Notes under the pieces: generated by a model | Told to the model about the DNA's origin: nothing | What the model saw: the letters and a program-made list of their open reading frames with translations, nothing else | The model's database searches: none | Part shown: positions 11,528 to 24,600 of the stretch, in pieces | Position numbering within the stretch: position 1 is the first letter of the stretch | Layout of the letters: each line of letters begins with the position of its first letter | NCBI RefSeq assembly: GCF_000090795.2 | Contig: NW_003546242.1 | Span: 194,022-258,021, forward strand | Direction of reading: 5' to 3' | Length of the DNA stretch: 64,000 nucleotides | DNA from: Amphimedon queenslandica | Lineage: Eukaryota; Porifera; Demospongiae; Haplosclerida; Niphatidae | Translations under genes and position numbers: made by a program

Positions 11528-11574
11528 ATTGTTCTAATTAATGCGCATACATCAAGCCACGCCCACTAAAGAAA
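11528..11574. promoter_or_regulatory. 47-bp divergent promoter KGD4 / SLC25A46
   Basis: Only 47 bp separate the two divergent start codons, so the core promoters and 5' leaders of both genes must overlap. It contains CCACGCCCACTAAAG at 11557-11571, a motif that recurs upstream of other starts in this window. No TATA box was seen. Confidence 0.7.
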
Positions 11575-14348
11575 ATGGACAACTGGAGGTCAGGAGGAAT
11601 TAGGGTGAGAAATGAGGGAATTATGTACTAAATGACTATAAAATTACAGAATGAAGGATCTCATCAGTACAGAGGAACATCACCACGGCTCTCTAGTGTC
11701 CCATACCAGGTATTTGTATCCGTTAAGCATGCCTGTGTGTTGATAAGGCACCATTGTATAGTCTAGGATACAGCCATTACCAGTATCAAGTGAAATACCA
11801 CTGACCCCAGCATGGGACCGTCATGCATATCCTCCAGCAGCTCAGATTTACTCCACTGGGGCAGTTGAGGCTCATGGAAGGGAATCCTCACCTGTTGATG
11901 TTAAATCATCGTCAGGACGACACGTGACTCTTGATAGAATCGAAGAAAAGATTAGTATGTCATGTATGCATTTACTATACATATTACCATATAGCTAGAA
12001 TCTTTTGTGGCTGACAATTTTTGGGAATATCGCTCTTTATTCAAAATTCACAAAAATAAAATCTACAAAGATCAATTTAATACAGTTCAACATAGCCAAA
12101 AGGCAGAAGATTGTGAAAATTAAAACCATAAAATAGATTTTTTGGATGATTTTGTAACATCTTTGGGCTATGATAATTTCTCGCTATACGGTATATAATT
12201 ACCAAGTATTGTTTACTCATTATTTTGTTATCCTCTTGTTTGTACATGTAGGTGTGGATCACATAATATTTGGAGCTAAGTATGTATAATTGTTACTAAA
12301 GTAACCAACAAAGTGTGAATATTGTTAACCCTTTTGTATTCTATTGCAGGTTCTTACTTCACAGTTGTGTGACATATCCATTTACTGTATTCAGTCGCCA
12401 GTGTCAGGTATATATATCATATTGCAATATGTAAAATGAATTTATAATTTAAAATGCTAATGAGACTGTTATAGTGTACTTAGCCTAAGCTCTACAATAC
12501 TATACATTGCATTTGGAGCAACTTTAAAATTCATAGAAAATCAAGTTTTAATTGGAATTAGCTTAAATTTTCTACACAACATAAGTACATGTATATGTAT
12601 TGGAAGAAATTATAAAAATCAAGAATTCTTTCCTAGCCCTTTTTGATGAAATTTGACTGAAGTATAAAAATGGAGAATTCTGTCATTGTGATTTTTGTCA
12701 AAATTCCCTATACTATTATAGCAATTAGCATAGATATTATGACTCAATTTTTGAGCAACTTAACAATTTACTGATAAGAAGCTGTATGCAAAAATCCTGA
12801 AAGTGAAACTATTAAAGAATCAATGTTAGTCTGTTTTGTGGGCTAATGATTTGGTGGATTGTACCTATTATTCTACTCTATTTATAAAATTTTCGATGTT
12901 TTACAAAATGCACAGTATATTTATTTACAGTATGAATTTTTATTTCATTTTATTTTTGTTCCATAGGCGATTCCATATTATGCAGTAGGTCCATTGTATG
13001 CTGCCCCTGGGATGACACTGTATGTCATGAACAAGATTACAAGTTCACAGGTTAGTGCCTTAACATTAATTAGAATTTTACCTGCTGTCTACAAAATGTG
13101 CTATTTGTATAATATTGAGAGAAACAGTATTGTGTTACAGTGAACTGATCAGTGTTGTATTTAGCATTGTATTACAAACCATGACTTTTTTGTCCATGTA
13201 CATGTACATATCAATTAGAAATGACCTCACCTGAATCAATGTCAGATAATTTAAGCAATGGCATATTGTTAATTAGAAATAATCGTGTATTGATGCCTAA
13301 TGTTAATAGGGACTCTTAAGTTGGTGGCGTGGTTTCAAGGCTAGTGTCATTTGTCTCTTAGGGCGACCATTTGCTGCAGCTGCTCTTACTTGGATTGCTG
13401 AAAGAAAGAGTCGGAGCAGAAAGTAAGATAATTAATAAATTATTTTTGACATACATGCGTATGTATGTATTTAGGGTTTCTGTGACATGGAGCAGACTAA
13501 GGTCTTACCTCATTTGTCTTGTTGTTAATGGGTAAGTATGGATACTAGTACCACTAATGCATATGTCATGTTGTGTCTTTGCAGATTATCATACACAGTG
13601 TGCTTGCCATTAACTTCTTTTATTTTGATGGAATCTGTTCAAGTAAGTTGAAAAAATAAAATTGTTTAATTTTAACTGACTTGTTAATTGTACTAAGTGG
13701 TATTTATGTATGCCTGCTATGTTGAGTGTAGTAAATTTATTGTAACTATAATTTTGCTTTTATTTTTTCCAGAATACACAGCAAAGGACATACCAGCCTG
13801 ACTATTATGGTTTCAGAGAATTCACACTAGAGCGACCATTGCTGATAAGTAATGACCCCAGTAAAAGACTCTCCTTCCTACAGCTAGTAGTGCCTACTGT
13901 TGTAACTAGCGTGTTCTGTGACATTTTAAGAGAGCAAGTATTAAAACTAGTCACTCAGTTTCCTCCACTAAAGAGGGTCCAGTCTTCAAAATCCCATCAC
14001 CTCTCACCTCGTAGTCTCTTGAAACAACTCTGGGCCTCTTACATCAGCTCGTTTGTAGTTGATATGGTCACGTATCCTTTAAGAACTATTGTATTACGAC
14101 TACACCTACAGGGGCTACCCGTATTAGTGGAAAACGTTGAGACAGGCATTAGTGTTAATTTTGTGACTACATTTTACACAGGACCCATTGACTGTGCTCA
14201 AGGGATATGGGAGGCTGAAGGGTTCACTGGATTCTATAAAGGATTCTCCTCAGTGTTGCTGCAATACTCATTGTATGGCTTGTTCCTAGTGATAGTATGG
14301 AGGGGGATCCAACAATGGGAAAGATTAAAGGATAATAATAGAAAATGA
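11575..14348 (+). CDS. SLC25A46: SLC25A46, mitochondrial outer-membrane carrier-like protein, 10 exons
   Basis: Exons 11575-11604, 11650-11709, 11774-11954, 12252-12279, 12350-12407, 12967-13050, 13310-13422, 13475-13531, 13585-13642, 13773-14348; phases join to 414 aa, against 418 in human. The N-terminus is polar and disordered, followed by carrier-type membrane segments. Hallmarks are TYPFTVFSRQCQ (human LAHPCIVLRRQCQ), and near the C-terminus VTYPLRTIVLRLHLQG and GFTGFYKGFSSVLLQYSL (human LYPLETVLHRLHIQG and GVFGFYKGFGAVIIQYTL). The family is a degenerate mitochondrial carrier in the outer membrane that acts with MICOS and the ER membrane complex in fission, cristae shape and lipid flow, rather than as a classical solute exchanger. 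The start was chosen because it gives correct phase throughout. Introns 3 and 5 contain MITE copies. Confidence 0.92.
11985..12194. mobile_element. foldback MITE, TACCGTATAGC family (family B)
   Basis: Begins TACCATATAGC and ends GCTATACGGTA, an inverted pair differing at one base, about 210 bp apart. Lies in SLC25A46 intron 3. Confidence 0.7.
12495..12790 (+). mobile_element. family A MITE remnant in SLC25A46 intron 5
   Basis: Shares internal blocks with the 10173 and 34807 copies (GCATTTGGAGCAAC, GGAATTAGCTTAAA, GAATTCTTTC, CTGATAAGAAGCTGTATG) but the CAGGG/CCCTG ends are not recognisable, so it is an old or truncated copy. Limits are approximate. Confidence 0.6.
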
Positions 14349-14522
14349 TTTTAGTTCATTAATACCTATGTAATTATTATTATTAATTACTATAGTATGG
14401 AAAATTAATAGTATTTAACTTAATTGTTATTATCATTGCACAGCAAAATTTTAAGTTTTTAAGATAATTTAGGACACATACAAACATGTATAGAAATGAA
14501 ATAAATTAATACAAACTGATTA

Positions 14523-15580
14523 TTACATGTCAAAAACTAAAAGAATGTTGACTCTATCTGGCGGTAAAAAATCTGTCATTTGTTCACGAACGACCACATC
14601 AACATCAGAAATGAGGCTCCGATATTGAGCCATTCCTAGTGTACTAAGACACACCTCTAACTGGGTTGCTAAGAGCTGTGGTAAGGATACTGTCCATACA
14701 GGATCCATTTTATTGACCTAAACAAATCAATTATTATTATAGTTACACATGTACCATATGGCCAGAAAGTTTCGTGGCAAAAAACTTTTGTGCCTTTTTA
14801 ATTTTCATCGATCATCAGTAAAGCACCCACACTCCTCATTAACCTGTAGGTACATGTATTTTGTGATGTCCACAAAAACCATTAAAAGTTTTGGCCACAA
14901 AACTTTCCGGTATTTAAATGAATAAAATGTTACCTGTCTAACTCTCTTGTCATGTTCACTCTCAGTTGATGGGTGAGGCTTATGAGGGCTGGCAAACTGA
15001 TGGCTACCTTCACCTTGTAATACTAAACAGCTAAAAGTAGACCACCAGTCTTTGTAATATGAATAAAACCCAGTACACTCACTCTGTGAGTCCACCAGTA
15101 GTACTCGTATCAGTCACATCATGAAGGACTTCAACACACATATCCAACAGTGACCCAAATCGACCCAACACACAACTATAAAGAATACAGTGGAATGCTT
15201 ACCCATTAGTATAGCACTTACGAGTCGTTTACAGTTAATAAAGAAGCTGCAGCTAAACCAAATAGCTTTCTTCTTTTGATTTCTCCAATATTGTCTAACT
15301 ACAGGATCACAATTATGACACGGTCATTAACTTAGACTTACTCTATAGGCCCATATATCCAATAGTGTTCCCAGCAATACATTTGCCTATACAGCATCAA
15401 TAATGAAACATCAATAGGTAATGTTATGTTACCTCTTGCTGTAGTTGCTGCACAAGAGACTGAAGTAAAATAAGAAAATGCTGTGGATTACATAACATGG
15501 CACGAGCTAAAACAGCCAAATACAAGCAGAGAGTTGGCGCATATGTCTACAATAATAACAATATTTAATAAGCAAATAAC

Positions 15581-15645
<65 letters not shown>

Positions 15646-18600
15646 CAGTTTTAAAGGCAAAGCTTACTAATTAGCGATACTAACAGCATTTTAATTATTA
15701 GTGAACAATAACTCAGGGTTTCCCACAGTAGTCGTGCAGCTCTTGTCAGTAGATACATGTAGTTATGTTGGACAAAAATTGAGCCAAAGACCCTTGACAA
15801 AATCACAAAAAGAGAATTCTTTATTTTTTTCTGATACATATACATGTCCTCCTTAGGCTATGTATCAACTTTGAGCTGATTTTGATAAAAATTGAATATT
15901 TATGGATTTTAAAAGTTGCAGCAAATGCCACGTACATGTAGTATTTCTCAGCTCATGAGGAATGCTCTTTAGCTCACTTAACATGCTTTGTGGGAAACCC
16001 TGCAATAACTTACGTACTTCTTCTCCACTAAGGACACAGTGTAATAACTGTAAGAGAACTGGCTCCAGGAGTTGATGACTATTAGTTGGATAGGCTACCA
16101 TTACAAAATCAAGAACCTAGCAATAAGTATAATTGGAACACATTGAAAAGAGAGCACTCACATCAACAATAGCATCAACCCCACTTTGCTTTACATCTCT
16201 AATGTAAGTCTGACAAGCTTTGACAGTAACCTCACTGCAATACTATAAAAAAAAGAAAACGAAGTAAAATAATTAATATTATTAAAATTACACTGCATAA
16301 AAGGCATATTCCATCATATAAAAATTTTTGCTCTAAAACATGAAAAAATTTTGCTTTCATTCCGAGCTGCCATTTTGTATTTGGATTTTTTTGTTCAGCA
16401 AAATTAAGCCCAGATGAGAAATATAGCAAATATATGTCAAATAACACTAGCATTCAGTCATGCTATACACACACATACATGTATTAATATTAGTGCTGGT
16501 GCCACAGAACTAACCTGCATAAATATATCAGGAGACTGAGAGAATAGAATCACATAAGCTTTAATGATATAGAAACACACCAACAAGTTACTAGAACCAA
16601 TATCTACATCAATATAAAAAATAACACATATTTAAAAAGGCATTCCACTGACCCATGAGACCCTCCAAGGAACGAGTGGAATCATCTGAAGGTGAAGCTA
16701 AGCCAAGGAGTCCTGACATGTTCTGTATTAATGATGCCAATTCAAGTGTTGGTTGAGGAGCATGGTGTAACACTGACTTCCTATGGAGATGAAGTCATTA
16801 TTCATATATCATCACATCAACATCGTCAATTACCACAACTGCAGACCATCTTCAGCTAAAAACAAGTGCTCAGGCTATATGAAGGGAAAAAATATAATTA
16901 TAACAAGTGGTTCATTAAACACAAGACTGAGGTGCAATTATACATCACAGCAAAAAGTGGAATGGCATGAAACAAGACTGAAAATTTCCCAACTTTTACA
17001 ATACAAATAAGTTTAAAAGTATTTCTGGTTGCAACGTATTGTACAATATTTAATGCTCTCAAAACTAATATTCACATTACATGGAACCAAATAAAAGACA
17101 TAACGATTTTTTTCAATGAAGCAGACCCTCATTACTGTATTGTTGATCCTTTATTGGATACTCTTTGAGAAGAATTCCACAGGTCTTTTAAGATTCACAA
17201 CATTAAATTCCTTGAAAATCAATTTAATATGGTACAAGATAGCAGAAAGGCGGCAATTTGCAAAAATCGATTTCGCAAATTTCTGGATATAGGTCATCGC
17301 AAAAATTATCCTTGAAAAAATGCTATACGGTATAAGAATAATTGCAAGATCACTCTCAAGGACTTCAACCTGTTGCTAGCAACAATAGCCACAAATGTTG
17401 CAGAGGCGTCACTGCCTAAGGGGCAGGTAGGGCAGTTGCTCCACCAATGTTTTGAAGATCAGTAGCCATTTTTATTAAAATTAGTTATTAATTTAAGTTA
17501 ATTCATTTAATAACTGCCAGGAAAGACTCAATCACTGCTTAGTACTTACTTCTTCACACACACCAACAACTAACTCATAATGTAGAAATACAGTCGGTAG
17601 TTAAGCAATTTATTGCTGGAAATGAATGCCATATAAATTTTGGGCGACAAAAATCACTATCATTATTAATTAATCAATTAATTGACCCAAGTTGACCACA
17701 CCCATCATAAATATTAATTAGATAAGGCAAATTTTTTGCATGTGAAAAAAGTCCTTCTTCTGTATGGCCCTACCAATCTTTCAAGGCCAGTGATGCCCCT
17801 GTGTTGCTAGCAGCAAGTAGGCTCATGTGTGAAGGCCTTGAAGGCCTTGAAGGCAATACAACACTCAACATAAAGGCATCATTTCTATCATTATCAGGCA
17901 ACAACAAGCCAAGCACTGCATATAAGACCATGCATATAAGACCATGTCAGCATCATGAATAATATCATATAACAGCATAATGAACTAATTCATTAAATTC
18001 ATCTTCTGTGAGCCCAAAACAACTCATTATGCATCATTAGCATTATTCAGAGAAAACAATATTTTTTTATTCAAAGGAAGATTACATCATACAACATCAT
18101 TTTTTGCAACATCACTAACTACATCAGTCCCACAACAATCGCACTTTAAAAGTGCTAAAATGACTAAAACAATTAAAATGAGAAAGACAGCAGTGATTAT
18201 GCTTAGCACTACATAAATATTAGTCCAATCCTTTTTTGCAGCAGCAGGATCATTCTCATCAGTTGTAGGCATTGTGTATGATTTAGATGAAAAATGTGAA
18301 CAAACTGGACCAGGGTCTCTTCCTAAGCAATCAATGTGTAGTGTTATCCTCAATACTTCAATGGAATTTGTTATTAGAGTCAACTCTTGGTTGTCAGATA
18401 ACTGCTGGAAAGCTGTACCAATCCTTCCACTATTTTCATACAACTTATCACTATGGCTTGTGTTAGGAGTCTGCATATAGGCCAGCAATTGATTATTCAT
18501 CAATACTGATATGCTACCACTCTCTCCATTCCTTCTGTAAAGCACATCATAGATGGATATAGAACAAGAAGAGAAAGGTAATCTCAAACTCCATAGTTTA

Positions 18601-21600
18601 TTATCTTGATCCTTGAGCTCTGAGGCTTTCTTATCTGTCAGCTTCAGTGTGTATAATTCAGTGTGTATAAGCATTCACTGGCCCCATTAGCAAAGAATAA
18701 CAGAGACAAGACAAAAATTGCCCTCAGCATCATAGAAGCAGAACTAAAACTAAGCAATGCTCAACAATATTTATGAGCAATATACCAAAAGGGGAATTGT
18801 CACACTGCACAGATTGCATTTTGTATGAAAGGAATTAATTATATTCAAGAGTAATGAATATAACAACTGATCCTACGCGTATGTTCTCATCAAAATACAT
18901 TAAATTTTCTATTACATAATATGGTGCAGCAATAGCAGCATAGTGCTCACAAAAATACATAACACAGAGTTCTGCCTAGAATAAAATTAGAGGCGGTTGG
19001 AAACTAATATTGTTCCTTTTAAATTGGTGTACACTGTACTAGTTGACTAGAGTGTTATGCTTTATGTGTGGTTGTTAATATAAATTGCATGGTTGGTCTA
19101 AGTGATGAACTGGTTGGTTCATTTGTTGAGGTGGTTGTCCCGACCACCCCCGACCACCATAGGCAGAACTACTGTATGACAACAAGTAAAAGGATTGTAC
19201 CTGTTTTGTATCAGTAGCTCCATTTATAACATGTATCAGGAAAGGATGAAGCTGGGATGAAAAGTGGCCCAGAGAGCACACAGTGTGAGAGAGTGTTGTA
19301 ATGATGACTGATCGTAAAAGACTGGAGTTATCTCCTTGCGTCTCGACCCACATGTGTGGTATTAGCTCCAACAGTGATCCAACATAAGGCTGTATATCTG
19401 TCCCAACTCGCTCAATTAAGACACAAAACGTGTTCATTACCAGTAACTATAAATGAAAAATCAAACCATAATAAAAAGCATCATTGATACTGCGATATCA
19501 ACATTTAAAAAAATGCAAACTACATGTATGTATGTATGTATAAGAACAACAAATTACATGTATGTATTGTAACAATTATAATGTGTAAAGCACTTTAACA
19601 ACACACAAGAGTATAGTCACAAACACCTTTTCTCCAATAAGCAAGTGAAGACTGTACATGTACATGTATATAAATTTTCAAATATAGCAGTAAAGCCATT
19701 ACATTGTACCATATTACTCAGAATCAATGGCTGTACATATAATGTACATACATGTACATTGGCTATACATACATGTACATTGGCTATACATACATGTACA
19801 TGTACATATAAATATATGTGTAACAGACAAAAGGGCAGTATAAACAATGTACATGCAGGTTGAGACATTGAATGATTGGTCTATGAAACCCTGGGCCAAA
19901 AAAAGACTAGAAATGACAAATACACTAAAAGGAGAGAAGAAAATGTTGCTATTGTGTCGTATACATTATCAATAGTAAGATAAAGATCACTCTGTTATTA
20001 CTTTGGTCTCAGGACTTTCCAACTGTCTCAATAGAACCAATAAACACTCTGTGATACTAGGAATAAACTAAACACAACATTGATAAGACAATGCATCTAA
20101 ACATGTAGCATACCGTTGAAATGGGTTCAGAACTAAATGAAATATCTTCAATAGCTATAATAAAAAAAAGACTCATTTGCAATATGCATTTCTAAACCTC
20201 ACATTGTTTAAGAGTGTCCACTGCAGCAAGTCTCACCTAATAGAGACAATAAATTAATACCATATAGCGGGAAATTTTGGAGGGGATTAAATTTGGTCAA
20301 TTCGGTGTTGTTGATAGCCATTCCCCAAATTAAAAACCCACCAATCACAAAAGTCTAGCAATTCACCAAATTTTAGTCCCTCCAAAATTTCCCACTATAC
20401 AGTATTACATGTACATGTATGATGCTTCATCCCAAACAGCTACGAGACATTCCCAATTTTTATTAATTGCCTAATTAACATTTCATGCTTCAAAATTACA
20501 TGTAGGTATTTTGAATCTGATAGTGATTCCATTGCTTAAAAATAAAAACACTTATATTGACTCCAATTTGATTGCTGAATTCACAGTACATAAATGTACA
20601 TGTACATGTATATGCACAGTATGATATTATAAAAAAAAACAAAGAACTTACAAGAACATTTTCATTTGGTCCCAAATTATTAATGATGCATTGGTATAGA
20701 GTAGGATGATACACTGCATCAAATTTAACTCCAACCCAACACCCTAACAACCATAGCACTCGTCTTTTAATGATATGATACCTACAACAACAACAAAATA
20801 ATAATATACTGCATAGCGGGTTTATTTTGAGGATAACAAATTTTGTGAATTTTGCGAATTTTTCAAAATTTGCGAAATTAAATTCCTTGAAAATCAATTT
20901 AATACGGTACAAGATGGCAGAATAGTGGAAATTTGCAAAAATTAATTCCGCAAACTTCCAGATATGGGTCATTTGTGAAATTTATTATCCTCGAAATAAG
21001 CCTGCTATACCGTATGTACATGCAGTAATAAAATACATGTATAGTACATGTACCTTTTGTCTGATACTGATAAGTCTTTAATGAGATGAGTCTGAAACCA
21101 CAATTCGAAATCCATGTACTGATACAAGTCGAATGCTACTAGTCCAACAGCATTATAGACTAAATAATGAGGAAGAGGGTATGAGATAGTATAAGAAGTG
21201 AAGGATACAGGAGGAGTAATAAAGCGGAGTGAAGAGTGTCCTTACCAGCTTCTTTCATTAACAATGCTGACCACTCAGCAGAATTATCAGTATCTACAAA
21301 CAAATGTATAATAAATGACAATAATGATTATGCACCTTAAGGCCACTATTATTTGCGAGTACTAATTTTTTTGCGTTTTTGCAAGTGGCTTTAAAATCGC
21401 AAAAATTACTACTCGCATTTATTAATAATTTACGTTTATTAATAGTTATTAATTGAAAAAATGAGCAAAATCGCAAAAAAATTAGTACACGTTAAATCAA
21501 TAACAAATTGCAAAAATTTGTCTACTTAAAAATAAGTGGCTTTAAGGTATGTGTTTTACATACATTTCAGGTGTACATACAATGTAGTACATACACATGC

Positions 21601-24600
21601 ATTTGCATGAACAGAATTACCGTATAGCGCTTTAATTTTGCGGAGCTAAAATTTCGCGGATTGACAAAAATCAATTTTTCGTGGAAATAATTTTTGCGGA
21701 TTCGCAATGTTAGTGCCACATCTTTGATGGCAATTGAAATTTTAGCGGATCTTTAATTTTGCGGTTTCATGCTAACCGCGAAAATAGTGAAAGTTTAGCT
21801 CCTCAAAAATAAAGCGCTATACGGTACTTACTCTGAACAGCTTCAATCATTCTTGTGATTATTGGAGCACCAGCAGATGGCATAGTGTGAAGAACTGCCA
21901 TCAAAGCACCTTCAACACTTCCCTATGAATACTAATATAGGCACATTCACACTTTGTTTCAATTACCTTTAATGATAATGCATAAGACTGTCCAAGCCCT
22001 TCATCATCTGTAATACACAAATGCTACATTAAGAAGTAACTCATTCAACTTACAATTATTTGCAAAGTATTCTTCAGGAGATTCGTTCCACATCTCTATA
22101 TCCTAATAAATGATAAACTATACAAGTCTGAAGTCTATTACAACTTCTGCCTCTCTTTCTCTCCTATTTTAATACCTCAGACGTTAGTAACATAAAATTA
22201 GTTACTATCTGTTCCAATATCATCCTTAATCTCTCATCATTAAAGAAATCGCTAAGACTTTTTTGAGCTTGAAGTACTTGCACAGGTACAAAGACTATAC
22301 CACTGAGTCAAATTATTAGTTTAAGAATTAATCAGACAAACCTTCCCCTGTCCCTCTTGCTGAAGGTATAGCATAGTCTTCACATTTCAGTATGCACTTC
22401 AACATGTTCAGTCCATAGACAGTGTATTTCTCATACAACAGAACTACATGTATAAGAGGCCTCAATAGATGGTACATTAATTGTTATTACTCATACTAAC
22501 CTCTTTTTTCAAGATTAAATATTGTCATATAAATAAGTTCTAATGTTTGGTCAAGAAAGGCTATATATCCAATAGGATGGTTCCTTTGTAGCTTGAATAA
22601 CTGCATAGAAGAATAATCTTTAATACTAAACACATACATGTACATGTATGTATAGCATACATGTACATGTACATGTATGTATAGCATACATGTACATGTA
22701 CAATGTACATCATTCATTACAACTCACAATCATAATAACAATAATGCATGCTACATGTACATGAACCTGTACAGGGCCTGAAATAACAGTTAGATATTGG
22801 ACATTTTCTGACCAAATTTATGACCAAATTCTGTGTTGTTCTACCATTTTGTCTGAACAACATGATTTTGAAATTTATCAAAAGCATGCAATTTAACATA
22901 ATAACATGTCCTACCCACAAAGCATGGTAAGTGATTAAAGTGAATAAGCTTTATGAATGGACAAGCACTACAATAGAGTACATGGCATTTGGAGTAACTT
23001 TTAAATAAAAATCCGAACTTGATTGGAATTGGCTCAAACTTTCTAAACAGCATAAGCAGATGCATATGTACATGTATCAGAAAAAATACAAAATGGATAA
23101 ATCTCTACTTTTCATTTTTAATAAAATTTGGCCAAAATCGCTAAACTAAAAAAATTCAAAAAAGATGAAGTAGTAATTCGCCAAAAAAGTAATGCAAGTA
23201 GGATTCCAAATGACCAACAAAAAAACAAAATAAAAATCCTACTCTTGTGATGCAATTCTACTCTAACAATTAAAATTTTAGATAAAAAAGGAATTAAAGG
23301 ATGGATCAGGTTATTGGCATATGCAGTACTCCCAAAAACAACAGTAACAGTCCGTGGATTTATAAACTTTTAAGTAGCACAATACATAGCAGTTACAGTG
23401 ACAAGGACAATCACAATTCATTGTTATTAGTGAATAAAGCTACACATACAATTAAATAATCCACTTACAGTTTTAATAATCATTGTAGTAGTTTCTTCTG
23501 CTGCTTCAAAAGAAGAATGATCTTGTGGTAACTGAGATCCTGCATGTTACACACATCACATCAATTTATTTAAGAAAAAATATATCCCACTAACTAAGTT
23601 CAAGAGCTTGCGGTGCCAATTCAAAGAGATATCCAACCAACTGAACTGCATCAGAATCAGCATTAAATCGAGCAAACCCATGAAGCAACATCAACTGCAA
23701 TACTACACTCATGATTAGAAACGCCCTATACAATAATAATGATCCTTACTCTTTAAACATGTAGTTGCTAATGTAAGTGAACTGGTAGCATTGTCAAGCT
23801 TTCCTTGTGTAATGTACCCACTGACTGATGTCAGGTGAGTAAACCATACGTTTGTTGTATAAGAAAAAATGGAACTTGTCACCTGAAGAAAAGACATAAG
23901 ATAATTTAAACCTGCATTTGTACATGTACATGAATGCACAAACTTCAAAGAAAATTAGTCTTTGCTCGGATAGCCTCCATGAACTAAATGCCTTAGTAAC
24001 CTCTTTCAATGTCAGGAGACCACATCTCTGAACTAGAGGTGATTCACTCCTTACTTTCTGAAAGACAACATAGTAAAGAAGTATTCATGTGGCTAACAAT
24101 ACAGCCACTTTAACGCAATACAAAATACACAATGCATACTGAATCACTTGATTATCTGCATATCAGATATCAACACAAAACCTTCATTTTCATGTACAGA
24201 TATTGCCAAATATGAGCCCTTAAGTACATGTATAATGCAACCCTTAACAACAATTAAACAAAGATAAGCTATATTTTATTTACATACATTGAAAGACAAA
24301 TAACTATGTACATGTACCCCAAAGTCCAAATTTAAATCAGTACATGTAGTATGTACATGTATGTCTAACTTCAGTCAGGACAGGTAGAAGTTCAGGCCAC
24401 TCATGAGGACAGTCCATTCGTCCAATCTTAGCTATAAGCACAGCTAACTGTAATGATATCTACAATAATAATGATAAGTATATGACCAGCATTATTCTTA
24501 ATGGAGTGCATACCTTTTGCTCTGGCTCTTCAATACTCTCTAGCAATACTTTTCGTATCAGAGACTTCTCCTCTGGGTCTATAGCACTAACAACAGAAAC

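Noticed and set aside
15483-15674. Plus-strand frame with a poly-isoleucine run
   Set aside because: Created by the (TAA)n microsatellite in an IPO11 intron.
19617-19899. Overlapping frames on both strands around 19.6-19.9 kb
   Set aside because: They arise from TACATG repeats; peptides are Cys/Thr/His/Val repeats with no domain.
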